Positions 33,863 through 44,800 of a stretch of DNA of 64,000 nucleotides are shown here, piece by piece. Both the position numbers and the translations under genes were made by a program. How positions within the stretch are numbered: the first letter of the stretch is position 1; every line of letters begins with the position of its first letter. Origin of the DNA: Peribacillus sp044761985 (lineage in GTDB: Bacteria; Bacillota; Bacilli; Bacillales; DSM-1321); the NCBI RefSeq assembly GCF_044761985.1, contig NZ_JBIWDK010000001.1, forward strand, positions 496,001 to 560,000. The letters run 5' to 3'. The notes under the pieces were generated by a model. It searched no databases. It worked only from the letters and a program-made list of their open reading frames with translations, and was not told the DNA's origin.

Positions 33863-34849
33863 ATGTTAATTGAAGGTTTTAAAATTCATGGATCGGGCAA
33901 TGATTTTTTAATTATTGATGAATTAACAACAACTCTGACCTTTACAGAGGCAGAACGCGAAAAATTAGCGAAGGTCCTTTGCAATAGAGAAAAGCTTGGA
34001 GCGGATGGCATTCTATTTGTCATGAAAAGTGAGCATGCAGATGCCAGAATGCGGGTATTTAATGCAGATGGATCAGAAGCATCCATGTGTGGTAATGGAC
34101 TTCGGTGTGTGGCCAGGTATACGAATGACGTTTTAGGGCTTGATAAAATGACTGTTGAGACGATGAAAGTGAATTTACTCGTCGAAAAAACGGATGATAT
34201 TTATGCGGGAATTCCAACATTCAAAGTGGAAATTTCTCCGGTCAGCTTTAGGGTCAAGGATCTTCCGCTTGCAATAGAAAAGGATCAGTTGTTAAATGAA
34301 TTGCTCCCTGAGTTGCATGATTCCCTCCTATTTTCGGCATTGGCTGTCCCAAATCCACACTTGATCACCTTAGTGGATAGCGATGTATTGCAAAGTAATT
34401 TACAGGAAGAGCTTGCCACGAAAGTGAACCAACCGAATGACCTGTTTCCGGATGGGGTCAATGTCAGTTTTGTAAAAGAACTGACACCTGGGAGCATTTA
34501 TGTTCGTACCTTCGAAAGAGGTGTAGGCTTCACGAATGCTTGTGGAACTGCGATGTCGGCTTCAAGTCTGGTTACTTGCTCGATTGGACTTAATTCGCTT
34601 GAACAGGAAATTTCCGTTTATAACAACGGTGGAAAAGTGAAATGTATCGTTCACCATGATGAAGAGAGTAATGCGTATTCCATTGACCTGATTGGAAATG
34701 CAACCTATGAGTTCAAAGCGTTGCTTGAAATAGACATCGATCAGCCAGAGGTTTTCACAGTGCTTGAAAAACATGAATATGAAGAGGAAACAAAATTATA
34801 TGCAAAGATGCAGGATGAAGTACAAAGCTTTTTGAAAACGAAATGGTAA
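33863..34849 (+). CDS. dapF: diaminopimelate epimerase with C-terminal extension
   Basis: Epimerises LL- to meso-diaminopimelate for lysine and peptidoglycan synthesis without a cofactor. The two catalytic cysteines are C76 in ASMCGNGLR and C227 in NACGTAMSA. The N-terminal HGSGNDF motif is present. At 328 residues it is about 40 longer than most DapF proteins. The extra part is a charged helix-like tail after NATYEFKALLEID. GGATGTGACAGG lies before the ATG. Monocistronic. Confidence 0.93.
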   Translation: MLIEGFKIHGSGNDFLIIDELTTTLTFTEAEREKLAKVLCNREKLGADGILFVMKSEHADARMRVFNADGSEASMCGNGLRCVARYTNDVLGLDKMTVETMKVNLLVEKTDDIYAGIPTFKVEISPVSFRVKDLPLAIEKDQLLNELLPELHDSLLFSALAVPNPHLITLVDSDVLQSNLQEELATKVNQPNDLFPDGVNVSFVKELTPGSIYVRTFERGVGFTNACGTAMSASSLVTCSIGLNSLEQEISVYNNGGKVKCIVHHDEESNAYSIDLIGNATYEFKALLEIDIDQPEVFTVLEKHEYEEETKLYAKMQDEVQSFLKTKW

Positions 34850-34892
34850 GGGACAAAAGGCTGTCAAATCAGTAAATTATTATAAAAAAAGA

Positions 34893-34935
34893 AAAACAGG
34901 TGAAGAAAAACGATTCGTTTTTCTTCACCTGTTTT
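34893..34935. terminator. bidirectional terminator between dapF and ligD
   Basis: AAAACAGGTGAAGAAAAACG pairs perfectly with CGTTTTTCTTCACCTGTTTT around ATT. It reaches the ligD stop codon. Confidence 0.92.
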
Positions 34936-36796
34936 ATTTTTTGGACTTATAAGGCCCCTTTTGTTGTTTAAGGAAGGATAAAACCTCTAGAAATGCTGGG
35001 CCGTTATCAATCTGCCTGTAATTCTTGAAGGGGCAGCCCAACCTTTTGATCCTGTTAGGTACAGTTTCCACTGTATAATCTTCCAGTCTAAGGTTTTCAT
35101 TCACTTCTTCCCATGATAAGGGAGTGGCTACCCCGGCGAAATGATTTCCACGAGGGGAATAAGGGACGATAATGGTTTTCCCTTCACTATGTTGGACAAA
35201 ATCGAGATAAAGTCGATTTTGTCGATTTTTCTTCATTCTCTCTAAGGTAAAGTCATTTGGAAAGGAGCTTATTAAGTATTGACCAAGAAAATCAGTGAAA
35301 ATATGTGTCTCTTTATAAGTAAAAGTATCTTCCGGTAGTGGAATATGAATCTGTAATCCCTTATTTCCTGAAGTTTTTACGAATGCTTCTATATGTAATG
35401 GAAGCAAGACTTTCTTTATTTCAAGAGCGGCATGAATCGCCAAGTTAAAATACTCAATCGAGGGAGGGTCAAGATCCAATACAATTTCATCTGGTTTAGT
35501 AGAGCCAGCTTTCTGAAATGGTGCATGGAACTCCAAGGCAAGTTGGTTGCCAAACCAAAGCAATGTTTCCAGTTCATTACATAGCATATACTCGATGTCT
35601 TCATTCAGGAACGTTTGAATCGATGCGGGCGCATACTCTGGCTTATTTTTTTGAAAAAAACGTTCAGGGTTCATTGCGCCATGAGGGTAACGAATTGTTG
35701 TCAGAAGTTTGTCGGCTAGAAAAGGCAAGAAATGAGATGACACCTCCCGTAAATATTGGAGGTATTCAACTTTTATCACCTTTCTATCCTTAAATGCCCA
35801 AATCGGTTTATCTGGGGATGTTATATGGACCGACTCCGGAAAAGTAAATTGACTGATAAGGAACCTCTCCCAAGTACATTCACTTGGTATCGTTTGCAAC
35901 AGCCACTGGGAAAACTGAGGCTCCCGTAATTCATTTTCTTCATGAACATGCAGAAATTGCACTTCGATACAAATGGAAGGATGGAGGTAAAAGAACTTCG
36001 CATTCTCTTCGACGGCATTTTTTTTAATCAATTCGTGTAAAATGGTTTTATCCTGGGCACTCATGCCATTTTTGACGCTCCCAATCGGGGTAATTACACC
36101 GTCTTTATAAACGGAAATTGAAATATATCCGTTTTCTTTATGAAGAGCGGTGATAAAGCAGGGGAATACCCTCCAATTTTTCACCTTGATCCAGGAGGTT
36201 GACCGTTTTTCGTGCCATATGCTGTTGATGTTCTTGGCTACAATCCCTTCCCCATCCATGAGAATGACCTTGTTCATTGCTTCATTTGCAGTATCATAGT
36301 TTCCAATCAGTTGGATTGGGCTTTCTTCATGGGGGCTAGGATTTTCTGGGAAATGAAGTTTCTTTCCTAAGCCCTTCAACATAGCTTTCCGTTCCGACAA
36401 GTTTTGTTTGGTAATGTCTTTTCCATTTAAGGTTAGTAAGTCAAACACTATGAATCGGCATGGGGAGAGGGTGGAAGCCTCGGATATCAATGTTTGGTTT
36501 CTCAAACGTCCACGCCACTGTATCTCGGAAAAGTCTGCCTTGGCTTCATTCGTTAGCCAAACTAGTTCTCCATCTAGTTGAAGGGGAAGTATACCTTCGA
36601 GGTTCAAGGTTTCTAGGAATTCACCGATTTCCGGAAAAAGAGGCAGCAACTCTTTTCCGTTCCGGCTCGTCAGCTTTGCCACTTTACTTTCTTCAATCGT
36701 TAAAATGGCCCGAAAGCCATCATATTTGACTTCATATATCCATTCCTTAGAACAAGGAGCTTCTGGATGATAGGTGGGCAACATTGGTTTTATCAC
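34934..36796 (-). CDS. ligD: ATP-dependent DNA ligase D (ligase plus polymerase domains)
   Basis: Joins and fills double-strand breaks in non-homologous end joining with Ku. The N-terminal ATP ligase domain has the AMP-binding lysine at about residue 24 in YEVKYDGFR and DGEGIVAKN (near 195). The C-terminal LigD primase/polymerase domain (about 340-620) has VLDLDPP and NKGLQIHIPL. There is no phosphoesterase domain, as in the B. subtilis YkoU protein. GGAGGG lies 6 bases before the GTG at 36796, so the longer reading from 36838 is not preferred. It is divergent from ku. Confidence 0.93.
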   Translation of the reverse strand: MIKPMLPTYHPEAPCSKEWIYEVKYDGFRAILTIEESKVAKLTSRNGKELLPLFPEIGEFLETLNLEGILPLQLDGELVWLTNEAKADFSEIQWRGRLRNQTLISEASTLSPCRFIVFDLLTLNGKDITKQNLSERKAMLKGLGKKLHFPENPSPHEESPIQLIGNYDTANEAMNKVILMDGEGIVAKNINSIWHEKRSTSWIKVKNWRVFPCFITALHKENGYISISVYKDGVITPIGSVKNGMSAQDKTILHELIKKNAVEENAKFFYLHPSICIEVQFLHVHEENELREPQFSQWLLQTIPSECTWERFLISQFTFPESVHITSPDKPIWAFKDRKVIKVEYLQYLREVSSHFLPFLADKLLTTIRYPHGAMNPERFFQKNKPEYAPASIQTFLNEDIEYMLCNELETLLWFGNQLALEFHAPFQKAGSTKPDEIVLDLDPPSIEYFNLAIHAALEIKKVLLPLHIEAFVKTSGNKGLQIHIPLPEDTFTYKETHIFTDFLGQYLISSFPNDFTLERMKKNRQNRLYLDFVQHSEGKTIIVPYSPRGNHFAGVATPLSWEEVNENLRLEDYTVETVPNRIKRLGCPFKNYRQIDNGPAFLEVLSFLKQQKGPYKSKK

Positions 36797-36933
36797 ATTT
36801 TTCCCTCCGTTCAATGCGTTTATTAGTATTTTCCCCATAAAATCTTAATTTTAAGAGTTGAGATATAATTTTTTTGAAAGAAATGGGAATGATAATAATA
36901 GTGAATCAATTAATCAACGATGAGGTGAGGAAT

Positions 36934-37776
36934 TTGCATACAATATGGAAAGGCAGCATTTCTTTTGGTTTGGTGAATATCCCGATAAAGCTTCATGCGG
37001 CAACGGAAGATAAGGATATATCCTTACGAACTTTGCATAAGGAATGCCATTCACCGATAAAATATGAAAAGGTTTGTCCAGTTTGCCAGAAAGAAGTAGG
37101 CAAGGATGATATTGTTCGTGCGTTTGAGTATACAAAAGGAAAGTTTGTTGTCCTAGAAGACAATGAACTTGAGCAATTAAAAAAACAAAATGAAGATAAG
37201 GCAGTGGAAATCATTGATTTTGTTAAAATAGAGGAAATTGATCCAATCTATTTCAACCGAAGCTATTATATGTCTCCAAACGATGGCGGTACAAAAGCCT
37301 ATTCTCTTTTGAGGGAAGCACTCTTGGAGTCAGGCAAGGTTGGTCTCGCTAAAATCATCATTCGTTCCAAAGAACAAATGGCTATCCTTCGGGTAGTGGA
37401 TAACACATTGTTGATGGAAACCATTCATTACCCTGATGAGGTTCGTTCTGCAACCGACGTTCCTAATATTCCTGCTAATGATGCCATTGCAAAAAAAGAA
37501 ATCGATACGGCCATATTATTAATTGATCAGTTGACATCGACGTTTGATCCGACTAAATACAAAGATGATTATCGAACAGCTTTGCTTGAATTGATTGAAT
37601 CAAAGAAAACTGGCGAGAAAACCATTACAGCAAAATCTAAAGAACCCGTGGCCAATAATGTGACGGATTTAATGGCAGCTTTACAAGCGTCCATTGACAG
37701 GACGAAGCCGGAGAAAATGGTTGTAAAGAAAAAGACGACACGCAAAAGAGCGGAGCCTAAAAAGAAACAAGCGTAA
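36934..37776 (+). CDS. ku: Ku protein for non-homologous end joining
   Basis: Homodimeric DNA-end-binding protein that recruits LigD. The 280-residue protein opens MHTIWKGSISFGLVNIPIKL, the family start, has a CPVC pair near residue 50 and ends in a lysine-rich tail (VVKKKTTRKRAEPKKK) typical of bacterial Ku. GAGGTGAGG precedes the TTG at 36934; longer in-frame readings lack a binding site. The Ku/LigD pair is known to act in spores and stationary cells of bacilli. Confidence 0.93.
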   Translation: MHTIWKGSISFGLVNIPIKLHAATEDKDISLRTLHKECHSPIKYEKVCPVCQKEVGKDDIVRAFEYTKGKFVVLEDNELEQLKKQNEDKAVEIIDFVKIEEIDPIYFNRSYYMSPNDGGTKAYSLLREALLESGKVGLAKIIIRSKEQMAILRVVDNTLLMETIHYPDEVRSATDVPNIPANDAIAKKEIDTAILLIDQLTSTFDPTKYKDDYRTALLELIESKKTGEKTITAKSKEPVANNVTDLMAALQASIDRTKPEKMVVKKKTTRKRAEPKKKQA

Positions 37777-37814
37777 AAAAAGCCTGAGCGAAATCTATCG
37801 CTTAGGCTTTTTTT
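37775..37814 (+). terminator. terminator after ku
   Basis: AAAAAAAGCCTGAGCG and CGCTTAGGCTTTTTTT pair, with one G-T pair, around AAATCTAT. The stem overlaps the stop. Confidence 0.92.
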
Positions 37815-37865
37815 GTTTTATCCTAGAGGTAGCGTGGTAAATGAGGGAAAAGGTGGTGTCCGAGA

Positions 37866-38540
37866 ATGCATAACTTTTTTAGCATACATATTTCAAAAAA
37901 ACTTCTTTATATTGCCATGATGGCTGGTTTAATCCTAGTTTATTTTTTCATTTTTATTGAAATTGTGGAAGAACTGAAGGAAGGGGAGTTAATCGAATTT
38001 GATAAAGTCCTTATCAATTTCATCCAAGTGCCCTTTAGTGAACAATTTATCAGCTTTGTGACTACGCTCACATTTTTTGGGTCGGTGACATGGATAGTCG
38101 TACTAATTGGTATATTTGCCTTGATTTTGGCCTTATACAGAAGAAAACAGCTTGCTTTATACTTAATAATCACTTCAGCAATGGGTGGGGTATTTAATTG
38201 GGGGCTAAAATATCTTTTTCAAAGGGAAAGACCCGATATCGCTCCATTATTATCCGTTTCAGGATATAGTTTTCCTAGTGGTCACTCTATGGCTTCGGTT
38301 ATCGTTTACGGAAGCATTGCAGTTGTATGTTTACGAATCGTCAAAAGTAAATATATGAACGGCATTATATGGTTTTTGGCTTTTTTGGCTTCATTGGTCA
38401 TTGGATGGAGCCGCATTTATCTAGGGGTGCATTACCCGAGCGATGTTGTGGCAGGTTTTGTTGCCGGAGCTGCTTGGCTAACGATATCGGCATGGCTGTT
38501 ACGATACCTGGAATATAAGGGGCGAAAAAATAGAAGCTAA
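37866..38540 (+). CDS. PAP2-superfamily membrane phosphatase
   Basis: A 224-residue membrane phosphatase with about five to six hydrophobic segments. The three PAP2 motifs are present: KYLFQRERPDI (near residue 115), SFPSGHS (near 136) and SRIYLGVHYPSDV (near 180), carrying the catalytic histidines. Such proteins hydrolyse undecaprenyl pyrophosphate, phosphatidic acid or phosphatidylglycerophosphate; the substrate is not clear. AAGGTGGTG precedes the ATG. Confidence 0.88.
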   Translation: MHNFFSIHISKKLLYIAMMAGLILVYFFIFIEIVEELKEGELIEFDKVLINFIQVPFSEQFISFVTTLTFFGSVTWIVVLIGIFALILALYRRKQLALYLIITSAMGGVFNWGLKYLFQRERPDIAPLLSVSGYSFPSGHSMASVIVYGSIAVVCLRIVKSKYMNGIIWFLAFLASLVIGWSRIYLGVHYPSDVVAGFVAGAAWLTISAWLLRYLEYKGRKNRS

Positions 38541-39024
38541 GGGGAAAATGAAGGCATAAGAAAATCACCAAAATTATCAAAAAAGTGGTGTACTGTGAGG
38601 AAAGTAATGATCGTACCTATAAATTTTCATTAAAAGAAGGTCTCTTGTTCAATTTGGTAGCTACCTGTTAGGTATAAATAATTAGTAAGGATCTACTGTT
38701 TTCCACCCTTTTTAAAAGGAGACAAAAAAATTCGCCCCCTAAAGAGCGACAATGAGGAAATTAATCGTGAATCAACATATAGGCGACGGATTGTCTTTTT
38801 CGACTATATATTGTGTTCATATTCTATCATAATTAATTTGGAAATAGCAACTAAATTACTAAAACAAAGGGATTATTTTTATATCATTCTCTTTTCACAT
38901 CGAATTTTATCCTAGTAAAGAGGTTATTGCTTTTGTTTGGTATAATCAAATAATTGAATAGATTGAATATAAAGAATGTTTCTTTATTGCAATCTGGAAA
39001 TTTAAAAGAAATGGAAGATGTCCA
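38541..39024. other. 484-base intergenic stretch, no gene seen
   Basis: AT-rich sequence between the PAP2 and MOSC genes. I find no plausible ORF with a binding site. A short repeat pair GACAAT / ATTGTC around 38749-38799 followed by TTTTT could be a weak terminator. Nothing else is supported. Confidence 0.5.
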
Positions 39025-39666
39025 ATGGAAAATCGTAAAATCATGTCTCTTCAAATTGGGATGCCAAAAGAGGAGGAGCTTTCGGGGGTAAAGATCAAAA
39101 CGGCAATGGATAAGAAGGCCATCGACTATATCACCGTAACAAAATCAGGGATTGATGGGGATGGAGTGGGTAACAGAAAGTTCCATGGAGGGCCTGACCG
39201 TGCTCTATGTTTTTATCCCTTTGAGCATTATGATTTATGGAATCGAACATTCAATAAGCAGCTTTCCATCCCTGCATTTGGGGAGAATTTGACGATTGCT
39301 GGAATGACTGAACGTCAAACGTTTATAGGCGATATCTATCGCATTGGCGGGACCGTTATTCAGATTACACAGGGGCGTATTCCTTGCTCGACCATCTCCC
39401 ACTTTAACAAAGAGCCAGAGTTTTTGAAATTGGTGATGGACACTAATCTAACTGGCTATTTTGCTAGGGTTATACAAGAAGGGGTAATTGGCCAACAAGA
39501 TGATATCGTGTTATTGGATCGGCTTCAAGATAAGGTTACGGTACTTTATGCAACGGATGTCATCCTTCATAAGCGTGATGGGGAGGAGGGGGCAATGTCC
39601 TTGCTTTCCATTGAATCCTTGTCGGAAGAATGGGGAGCCTTGCTTTCTAAAAGGATGTATCGTTAA
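39025..39666 (+). CDS. MOSC-domain protein (YiiM-like)
   Basis: A 213-residue protein with a MOSC beta-barrel: the segment GDGVGNRKFHGGPDRALCFYPFEHY (about residues 45-70), then FGENLTI, and GRIPCSTIS with the conserved cysteine near 132. In other members this cysteine handles persulfide sulfur or the reduction of N-hydroxylated compounds with molybdenum cofactor. The partner system is not visible here. It precedes the S-box leader of yitJ but is a separate unit. Confidence 0.85.
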   Translation: MENRKIMSLQIGMPKEEELSGVKIKTAMDKKAIDYITVTKSGIDGDGVGNRKFHGGPDRALCFYPFEHYDLWNRTFNKQLSIPAFGENLTIAGMTERQTFIGDIYRIGGTVIQITQGRIPCSTISHFNKEPEFLKLVMDTNLTGYFARVIQEGVIGQQDDIVLLDRLQDKVTVLYATDVILHKRDGEEGAMSLLSIESLSEEWGALLSKRMYR

Positions 39667-39778
39667 AAAGTCTGAAGAAAATGAAAAAATGATAAATATA
39701 CTCTTGAAATTATCAGATGATTCATGTAAATTAAATATAAATAAATTTTGAAATGTTTAGAAAATTAAACTTAATAAA

Positions 39779-39922
39779 TCTTATCGAGAGAGGTGAAGGG
39801 ACTGGCCCGATGAAACCTCAGCAACCAGCCTAGGCAAAGGTGCTAAATCCAGCAAGCAGAGCTTGATAGATGAGGAGAATGTTTCGAAAAAAGCCTTCTT
39901 CTTTGAGAAGGTTTTTTTTCTT
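39779..39922 (+). promoter_or_regulatory. SAM-I (S-box) riboswitch upstream of the yitJ-metH operon
   Basis: The leader shows CTTATCGAGAG-AGGTGAAGGGA, CGATGAAACCTCAGCAACC, a short P3, AAGGTGCTAAATCC and a closing GATAGATGAG that pairs with the start. A terminator with GCCTTCTTC and GAAGAAGG-like arms (about 39889-39921) and an eight-T run follows. This is a compact S-box; P3 is shorter than in the two mtn copies. It should induce homocysteine methylation when SAM falls. Confidence 0.94.
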
Positions 39923-39982
39923 TACTCTCACACTCATAGAAACCGACAAAAACCATAGTGTTTTTAAGAGAGGGTGTACTAA

Positions 39983-41830
39983 TTGGATTTTCGTAGTGAA
40001 TTGAAGGAAAGAATGCTAGTTGGAGACGGCGCGATGGGTACGTTGTTGTACTCCTATGGAATCGATCAATGTTATGAGGAAATAAATTGCACCAATCCTG
40101 ATAAAATTGAGTCTATACATAGGGCCTATTTAGAAGCGGGTGCAGATATTCTGCAAACCAATACATATGGTGCCAATTTCAATAAATTGAAACGGTATGG
40201 GCTGGAGGAAGAAGTCAGTCGGATCAATCGCCAAGGAGTCAGCCTTGCTAAACAAGTAGCGAAAGGGAAGGCTTATGTTTTTGGTACAATTGGGGCCCAG
40301 CGTAGTATACGTAAATCGGATTTAAGTATAGAAGAAATAAAACGGGGTTTTCGAGAACAATTATACAGTTTGCTCCTGGAAGATCCCGATGGAATTCTTC
40401 TTGAAACATTCTATGATTTTGAAGAGCTTGAAACGGTGCTTCAAATTGCTAAAAAGGAAACGGACCTGCCGATTATTGCAAATGTATCGATGCATGAACT
40501 TGGAAATCTTCAAAATGGATTTCATTTGAATGAAGCTTTTCAAAAGCTAGAGTACCTAGGTGCAGATGTCGTTGGGGTGAATTGCCGTCTGGGCCCCCAT
40601 CATATGATAAGGGCACTGGAAGAAGTGAAATTGCCTATGCAGGCGTCGATTGCCATCTATCCTAATGCAAGTCTTCCAGATTATGTGGATGGGAGACTGG
40701 TCTATAAAGCGGAACCAGAATATTTCGGTTCAAGTGCACTCGAATTACGAAAACAAGGAGCAACCATTATAGGGGGTTGCTGTGGTACGACACCACTACA
40801 TATACAAGCTGTGAACGAAATGATTGGCACTTTAGCGCCAGTCAAGGAAAAAATTACGAAAGCTCGACATATAGAAATTATTGAAGTGAATAACCAAAAA
40901 CAAGAATTAGCTCTTCATGAAAAGGCAAAAACGGATAGAACGATCCTAGTTGAGCTTGATCCACCGAAAAAGTTAGGAATCGAAACGTTTATGGCAGGAG
41001 CTGAAGCCTTGAAAAAAGCTGGGGTGGATTCCATTACTTTAGCTGATAATTCACTTGCTTCACCAAGGATATCGAATTCGACCTTAGCCAATTTATTAAA
41101 GGCTGAATTAGGGGTGAATCCGATGGTCCATATTACGTGCAGGGACCGAAATCTTATTGGGTTGCAATCCCATTTAATGGGATTGCATACGGTCGGGCTG
41201 GATGAAGTTTTAGTTATCACTGGGGATCCTTCTAAGATTGGTGATTTCCCGGGGGCAACGTCTGTCTATGATTTATCTTCATTCGATTTGATAAGTCTGG
41301 TTAAGCAATTCAATGAGGGCTACTCCTATTCCGGACAAAGTCTAGGGAAACGGGCTAATTTCAAGATTTCCGCAGCTTTTAATCCAAATGTGAAATATCT
41401 CGATAAGGCTGTTCAGAGAATGGAAAAGAAAATCGCTTGCGGTGCTCATTCGTTTTTGACACAGCCAGTTTATTCAGTAGAACAAATAGAAGAAGTCTAT
41501 CAGGCGACAAAACATTTGGAAACACCGATTTTCATGGGGATAATGCCCCTTACCAGTACGAGGAATGCCGAATTCATCCATAATGAAATACCGGGGATTA
41601 AATTACCTGACAGTGTACGGAAAGCAATGGCCTCAGCGGGAGCTGATCCAGTAAAATCAAGGATTGAAGCTATAAATATAGCAAGGGAATTGGTAGACGC
41701 AGCCCAAGAGAGGTTCAAGGGAATTTACTTAATAACGCCTTTCTTACGCTATGAAATGACAGCGGAACTTACTACATATATTAAGGATCATGATCGTAAA
41801 CAAACATCTGAGGTGGCAGGACATGAGTAA
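39983..41830 (+). CDS. yitJ: bifunctional homocysteine S-methyltransferase/methylenetetrahydrofolate reductase
   Basis: A 615-residue fusion. The N-terminal homocysteine S-methyltransferase domain (about 1-300) has GDGAMGTLLYS, NTYGAN, VGVNC and the zinc-binding GGCCGTTP near residue 262. The C-terminal MTHFR domain (about 320-605) has VELDPPK, VHITCRDRN and ITGDPSK and makes 5-methyltetrahydrofolate. The start is TTG with AGAGAGGGTG upstream. It lies behind the S-box and overlaps metH by 8 bases, so the product of its reductase domain directly supplies the next enzyme. Confidence 0.93.
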   Translation: MDFRSELKERMLVGDGAMGTLLYSYGIDQCYEEINCTNPDKIESIHRAYLEAGADILQTNTYGANFNKLKRYGLEEEVSRINRQGVSLAKQVAKGKAYVFGTIGAQRSIRKSDLSIEEIKRGFREQLYSLLLEDPDGILLETFYDFEELETVLQIAKKETDLPIIANVSMHELGNLQNGFHLNEAFQKLEYLGADVVGVNCRLGPHHMIRALEEVKLPMQASIAIYPNASLPDYVDGRLVYKAEPEYFGSSALELRKQGATIIGGCCGTTPLHIQAVNEMIGTLAPVKEKITKARHIEIIEVNNQKQELALHEKAKTDRTILVELDPPKKLGIETFMAGAEALKKAGVDSITLADNSLASPRISNSTLANLLKAELGVNPMVHITCRDRNLIGLQSHLMGLHTVGLDEVLVITGDPSKIGDFPGATSVYDLSSFDLISLVKQFNEGYSYSGQSLGKRANFKISAAFNPNVKYLDKAVQRMEKKIACGAHSFLTQPVYSVEQIEEVYQATKHLETPIFMGIMPLTSTRNAEFIHNEIPGIKLPDSVRKAMASAGADPVKSRIEAINIARELVDAAQERFKGIYLITPFLRYEMTAELTTYIKDHDRKQTSEVAGHE

Positions 41831-44800
41831 AAGGGAAATTAACGTGCAATTACAATCAAAGATTCTTCTTCTTGATGGAGCAATGGGCACCATGATTCAA
41901 GCTGAAGATTTAACGGCCGAGGATTTCGGTGGAGAACAATACGAAGGGTGTAATGAGTATTTATCGTTAACCCGTCCTGAAATCATTCAAACCATCCATG
42001 AAAAATATTTAGCGGCAGGTGCCGATATTATAGAGACTAATACCTTTGGTGCCACAAGCTTAGTGCTGGAAGAATATCAATTAAGCACGCTTGCATATGA
42101 ACTTAATAAAGTATCGGCAGAGCTTGCCGTAAAAGCATGTGAAAAATATTCAAGTGATAATTGGCCCAGGTATGTAGCGGGTTCCATGGGACCAACGACA
42201 AAAACTTTATCTGTTACAGGTGGAACGACTTTCGATATATTGACCGATTCATATGAAGAACAGGCACTTGGCCTTATAGACGGTGGGGTAGACTTATTAC
42301 TCGTGGAAACCTGTCAAGATATGCTCAATGTAAAGGCGGCCTTTTCTGGAATTAGATCGGCCATCGCTAAAACCGGCAAGGAAGTACCGATAATGATTTC
42401 AGGAACAATCGAGCCGATGGGAACGACGTTAGCCGGTCAATCCATAGAGGCATTTTATTTATCGGTAGAGCATATGAACCCTCTGGCTGTCGGTTTGAAC
42501 TGTGCGACAGGCCCAGAGTTTATGATTGACCATATCCGTACTCTAGCAGATCTATCCGACAATGCGATTAGCTGTTATCCAAATGCAGGATTGCCTGATG
42601 AAGAGGGGCATTACCATGAATCTCCCACTTCCCTAGCCGAGAAAATGAAACAATTTGCAGAAAAAGGCTGGGTCAATATCATTGGTGGCTGTTGTGGTAC
42701 CACTCCTGAACACATTAAAGAGCTCTCAAGAGTACTTAAAGATATTCAACCACGGAAATTACCTGAGGCTGCACATGGTCATGCCGTATCTGGCATCGAG
42801 CCGCTTATTTATGACGACTCAATGCGACCCCTGTTTGTCGGAGAGCGAACGAATGTCATTGGATCTCGTAAATTCAAGGAATTGATTCGTGCCAAGAAAT
42901 ACGAACCAGCAGCGGAGATTGCCCGGGCACAAGTTAAGAAAGGTGCGCATGTCATTGATATCTGTCTGGCAGACCCTGATGGAGATGAGTTCGGTGACAT
43001 GAAAGAATTCATTGAAGAGGTCGTCAAAAAGGTAAAGGTCCCTTTAGTCATCGATACAACTGATGAAGCCGTTCTTGAACAAGCCTTGAAACATTCCCAA
43101 GGGAAATCCATCATAAACTCAATCAATCTCGAAGATGGTGAAGAGAGGTTTGAAAAAATCGTTCCACTTATTCATCAATACGGTGCGGCTGTCGTAGTAG
43201 GAACGATTGATGAAATTGGTATGGCGGTAGACGCCGAACGAAAAATAGAAGTAGCTACTCGCTCAGTGGATTTACTTGTAAACAAATACGGCCTAAAGAA
43301 AAGTGACTTGATTTTTGATCCCCTTGTATTTCCAGTCGGTACAGGAGATGAACAATATATTGGCTCCGCATTGGAAACAGTAAAAGGAATTAAAGCAATC
43401 AAGGAAAAATTCCCTGAATGTTTGACGATTCTTGGGATTTCAAATGTTTCGTTTGGCTTGCCTTCACGTGGAAGGGAAATATTGAATGCCGTTTTTCTTT
43501 ATCATTGTACGAAAGCTGGACTAGATTACGCGATTGTGAATACGGAAAAACTCGAACGGTTTGCTTTAATACCAGAAGTGGAAGTGAAGCTTGCTGAAGC
43601 ACTTTTATTTGATACCTCAACAGAAACACTGGCGACCTTCACTGAATTTTATCGTGGTAAAAAAGCTGAAAAGAAAGATGATGGAATTATTCTTCCATTA
43701 GATGAAAGGCTAGGTAACTACATAATCGAGGGTACAAAAGAAGGATTGATCGAGGACTTGAATGAAGCCATAGAGCGTGGTGATGCTCCACTGGAAATCA
43801 TTAATGGACCATTGATGGATGGAATGAGCGAAGTGGGGCGGTTATTCAATGATAACCAACTAATTGTGGCAGAAGTGCTTCAAAGTGCCGAGGCAATGAA
43901 AGCCGCTGTTTCACATCTTGAACCGCTTATGGAAAATTCAGAGGATCATGCTAAAAAAGGCAAAATTCTTTTGGCCACTGTCAAAGGGGATGTCCATGAT
44001 ATCGGTAAAAACCTTGTCGATATCATTCTTTCCAATAATGGTTATGAAGTAGTGGACCTTGGAATTAAGGTTGCACCGCAGCAAATCATTGAGGAAGTAC
44101 GGAAACATGAACCTACCATTATCGGTTTATCGGGCCTGCTTGTAAAGTCAGCTCAGCAAATGATCTTAACAGCACAGGATTTGAAACAGGCTGGGATTGA
44201 CACCCCAATTTTGGTGGGTGGTGCCGCATTATCCCGTAAGTTCACCGATTTTAAAATCTCACCCGAATACGATGGGCCTGTTCTATATTCTAAGGATGCG
44301 ATGGATGGTTTGGCCGTTACGAATATCCTACATGATACGAACAGAAAAATGGTATACCTTGAGGAACTGAAAAATAAACGTGAAAAGGCAAAAGCCAATG
44401 CTGTCATCGCCGCATTAATTGAAAAACCGGAACGTAAGCCAGTAAGTGCGGTTCCACTAAGGAATGTACCGGTTCAAAAACCTCATGATGTCAAAAGGCA
44501 TATACTAAAAAAATATCCACTCGAAGTCATTCAGCCCTATATCAATAGACAGATGTTGATTGGGCATCATCTGGGTCTAAAAGGGAAGGTGGCTGAATTA
44601 CTGAAGGAGGGTAACGATAAAGCTATACAATTGAATGATTTGGTTGACGATCTGATTGAATTCCTGAAATCCGAACCTGAATATGGATTAAATGCAGTTT
44701 ATCAATTTTTCCCCGCCCAAAGTGATGGTGACAAATTAGTGGTATACAATCCCGAGGATCATCAGGAAGTATTGGAAACTTTTGATTTTCCAAGGCAAGA

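Noticed and set aside
36797..36933. SigG promoters between ligD and ku
   Set aside because: Expected by analogy with B. subtilis, but no convincing -35/-10 pair could be read in the short AT-rich gap.
34934..37776. ligD-ku considered as a defence-type module
   Set aside because: The domain content and divergent layout match the known housekeeping/spore end-joining pair of bacilli.
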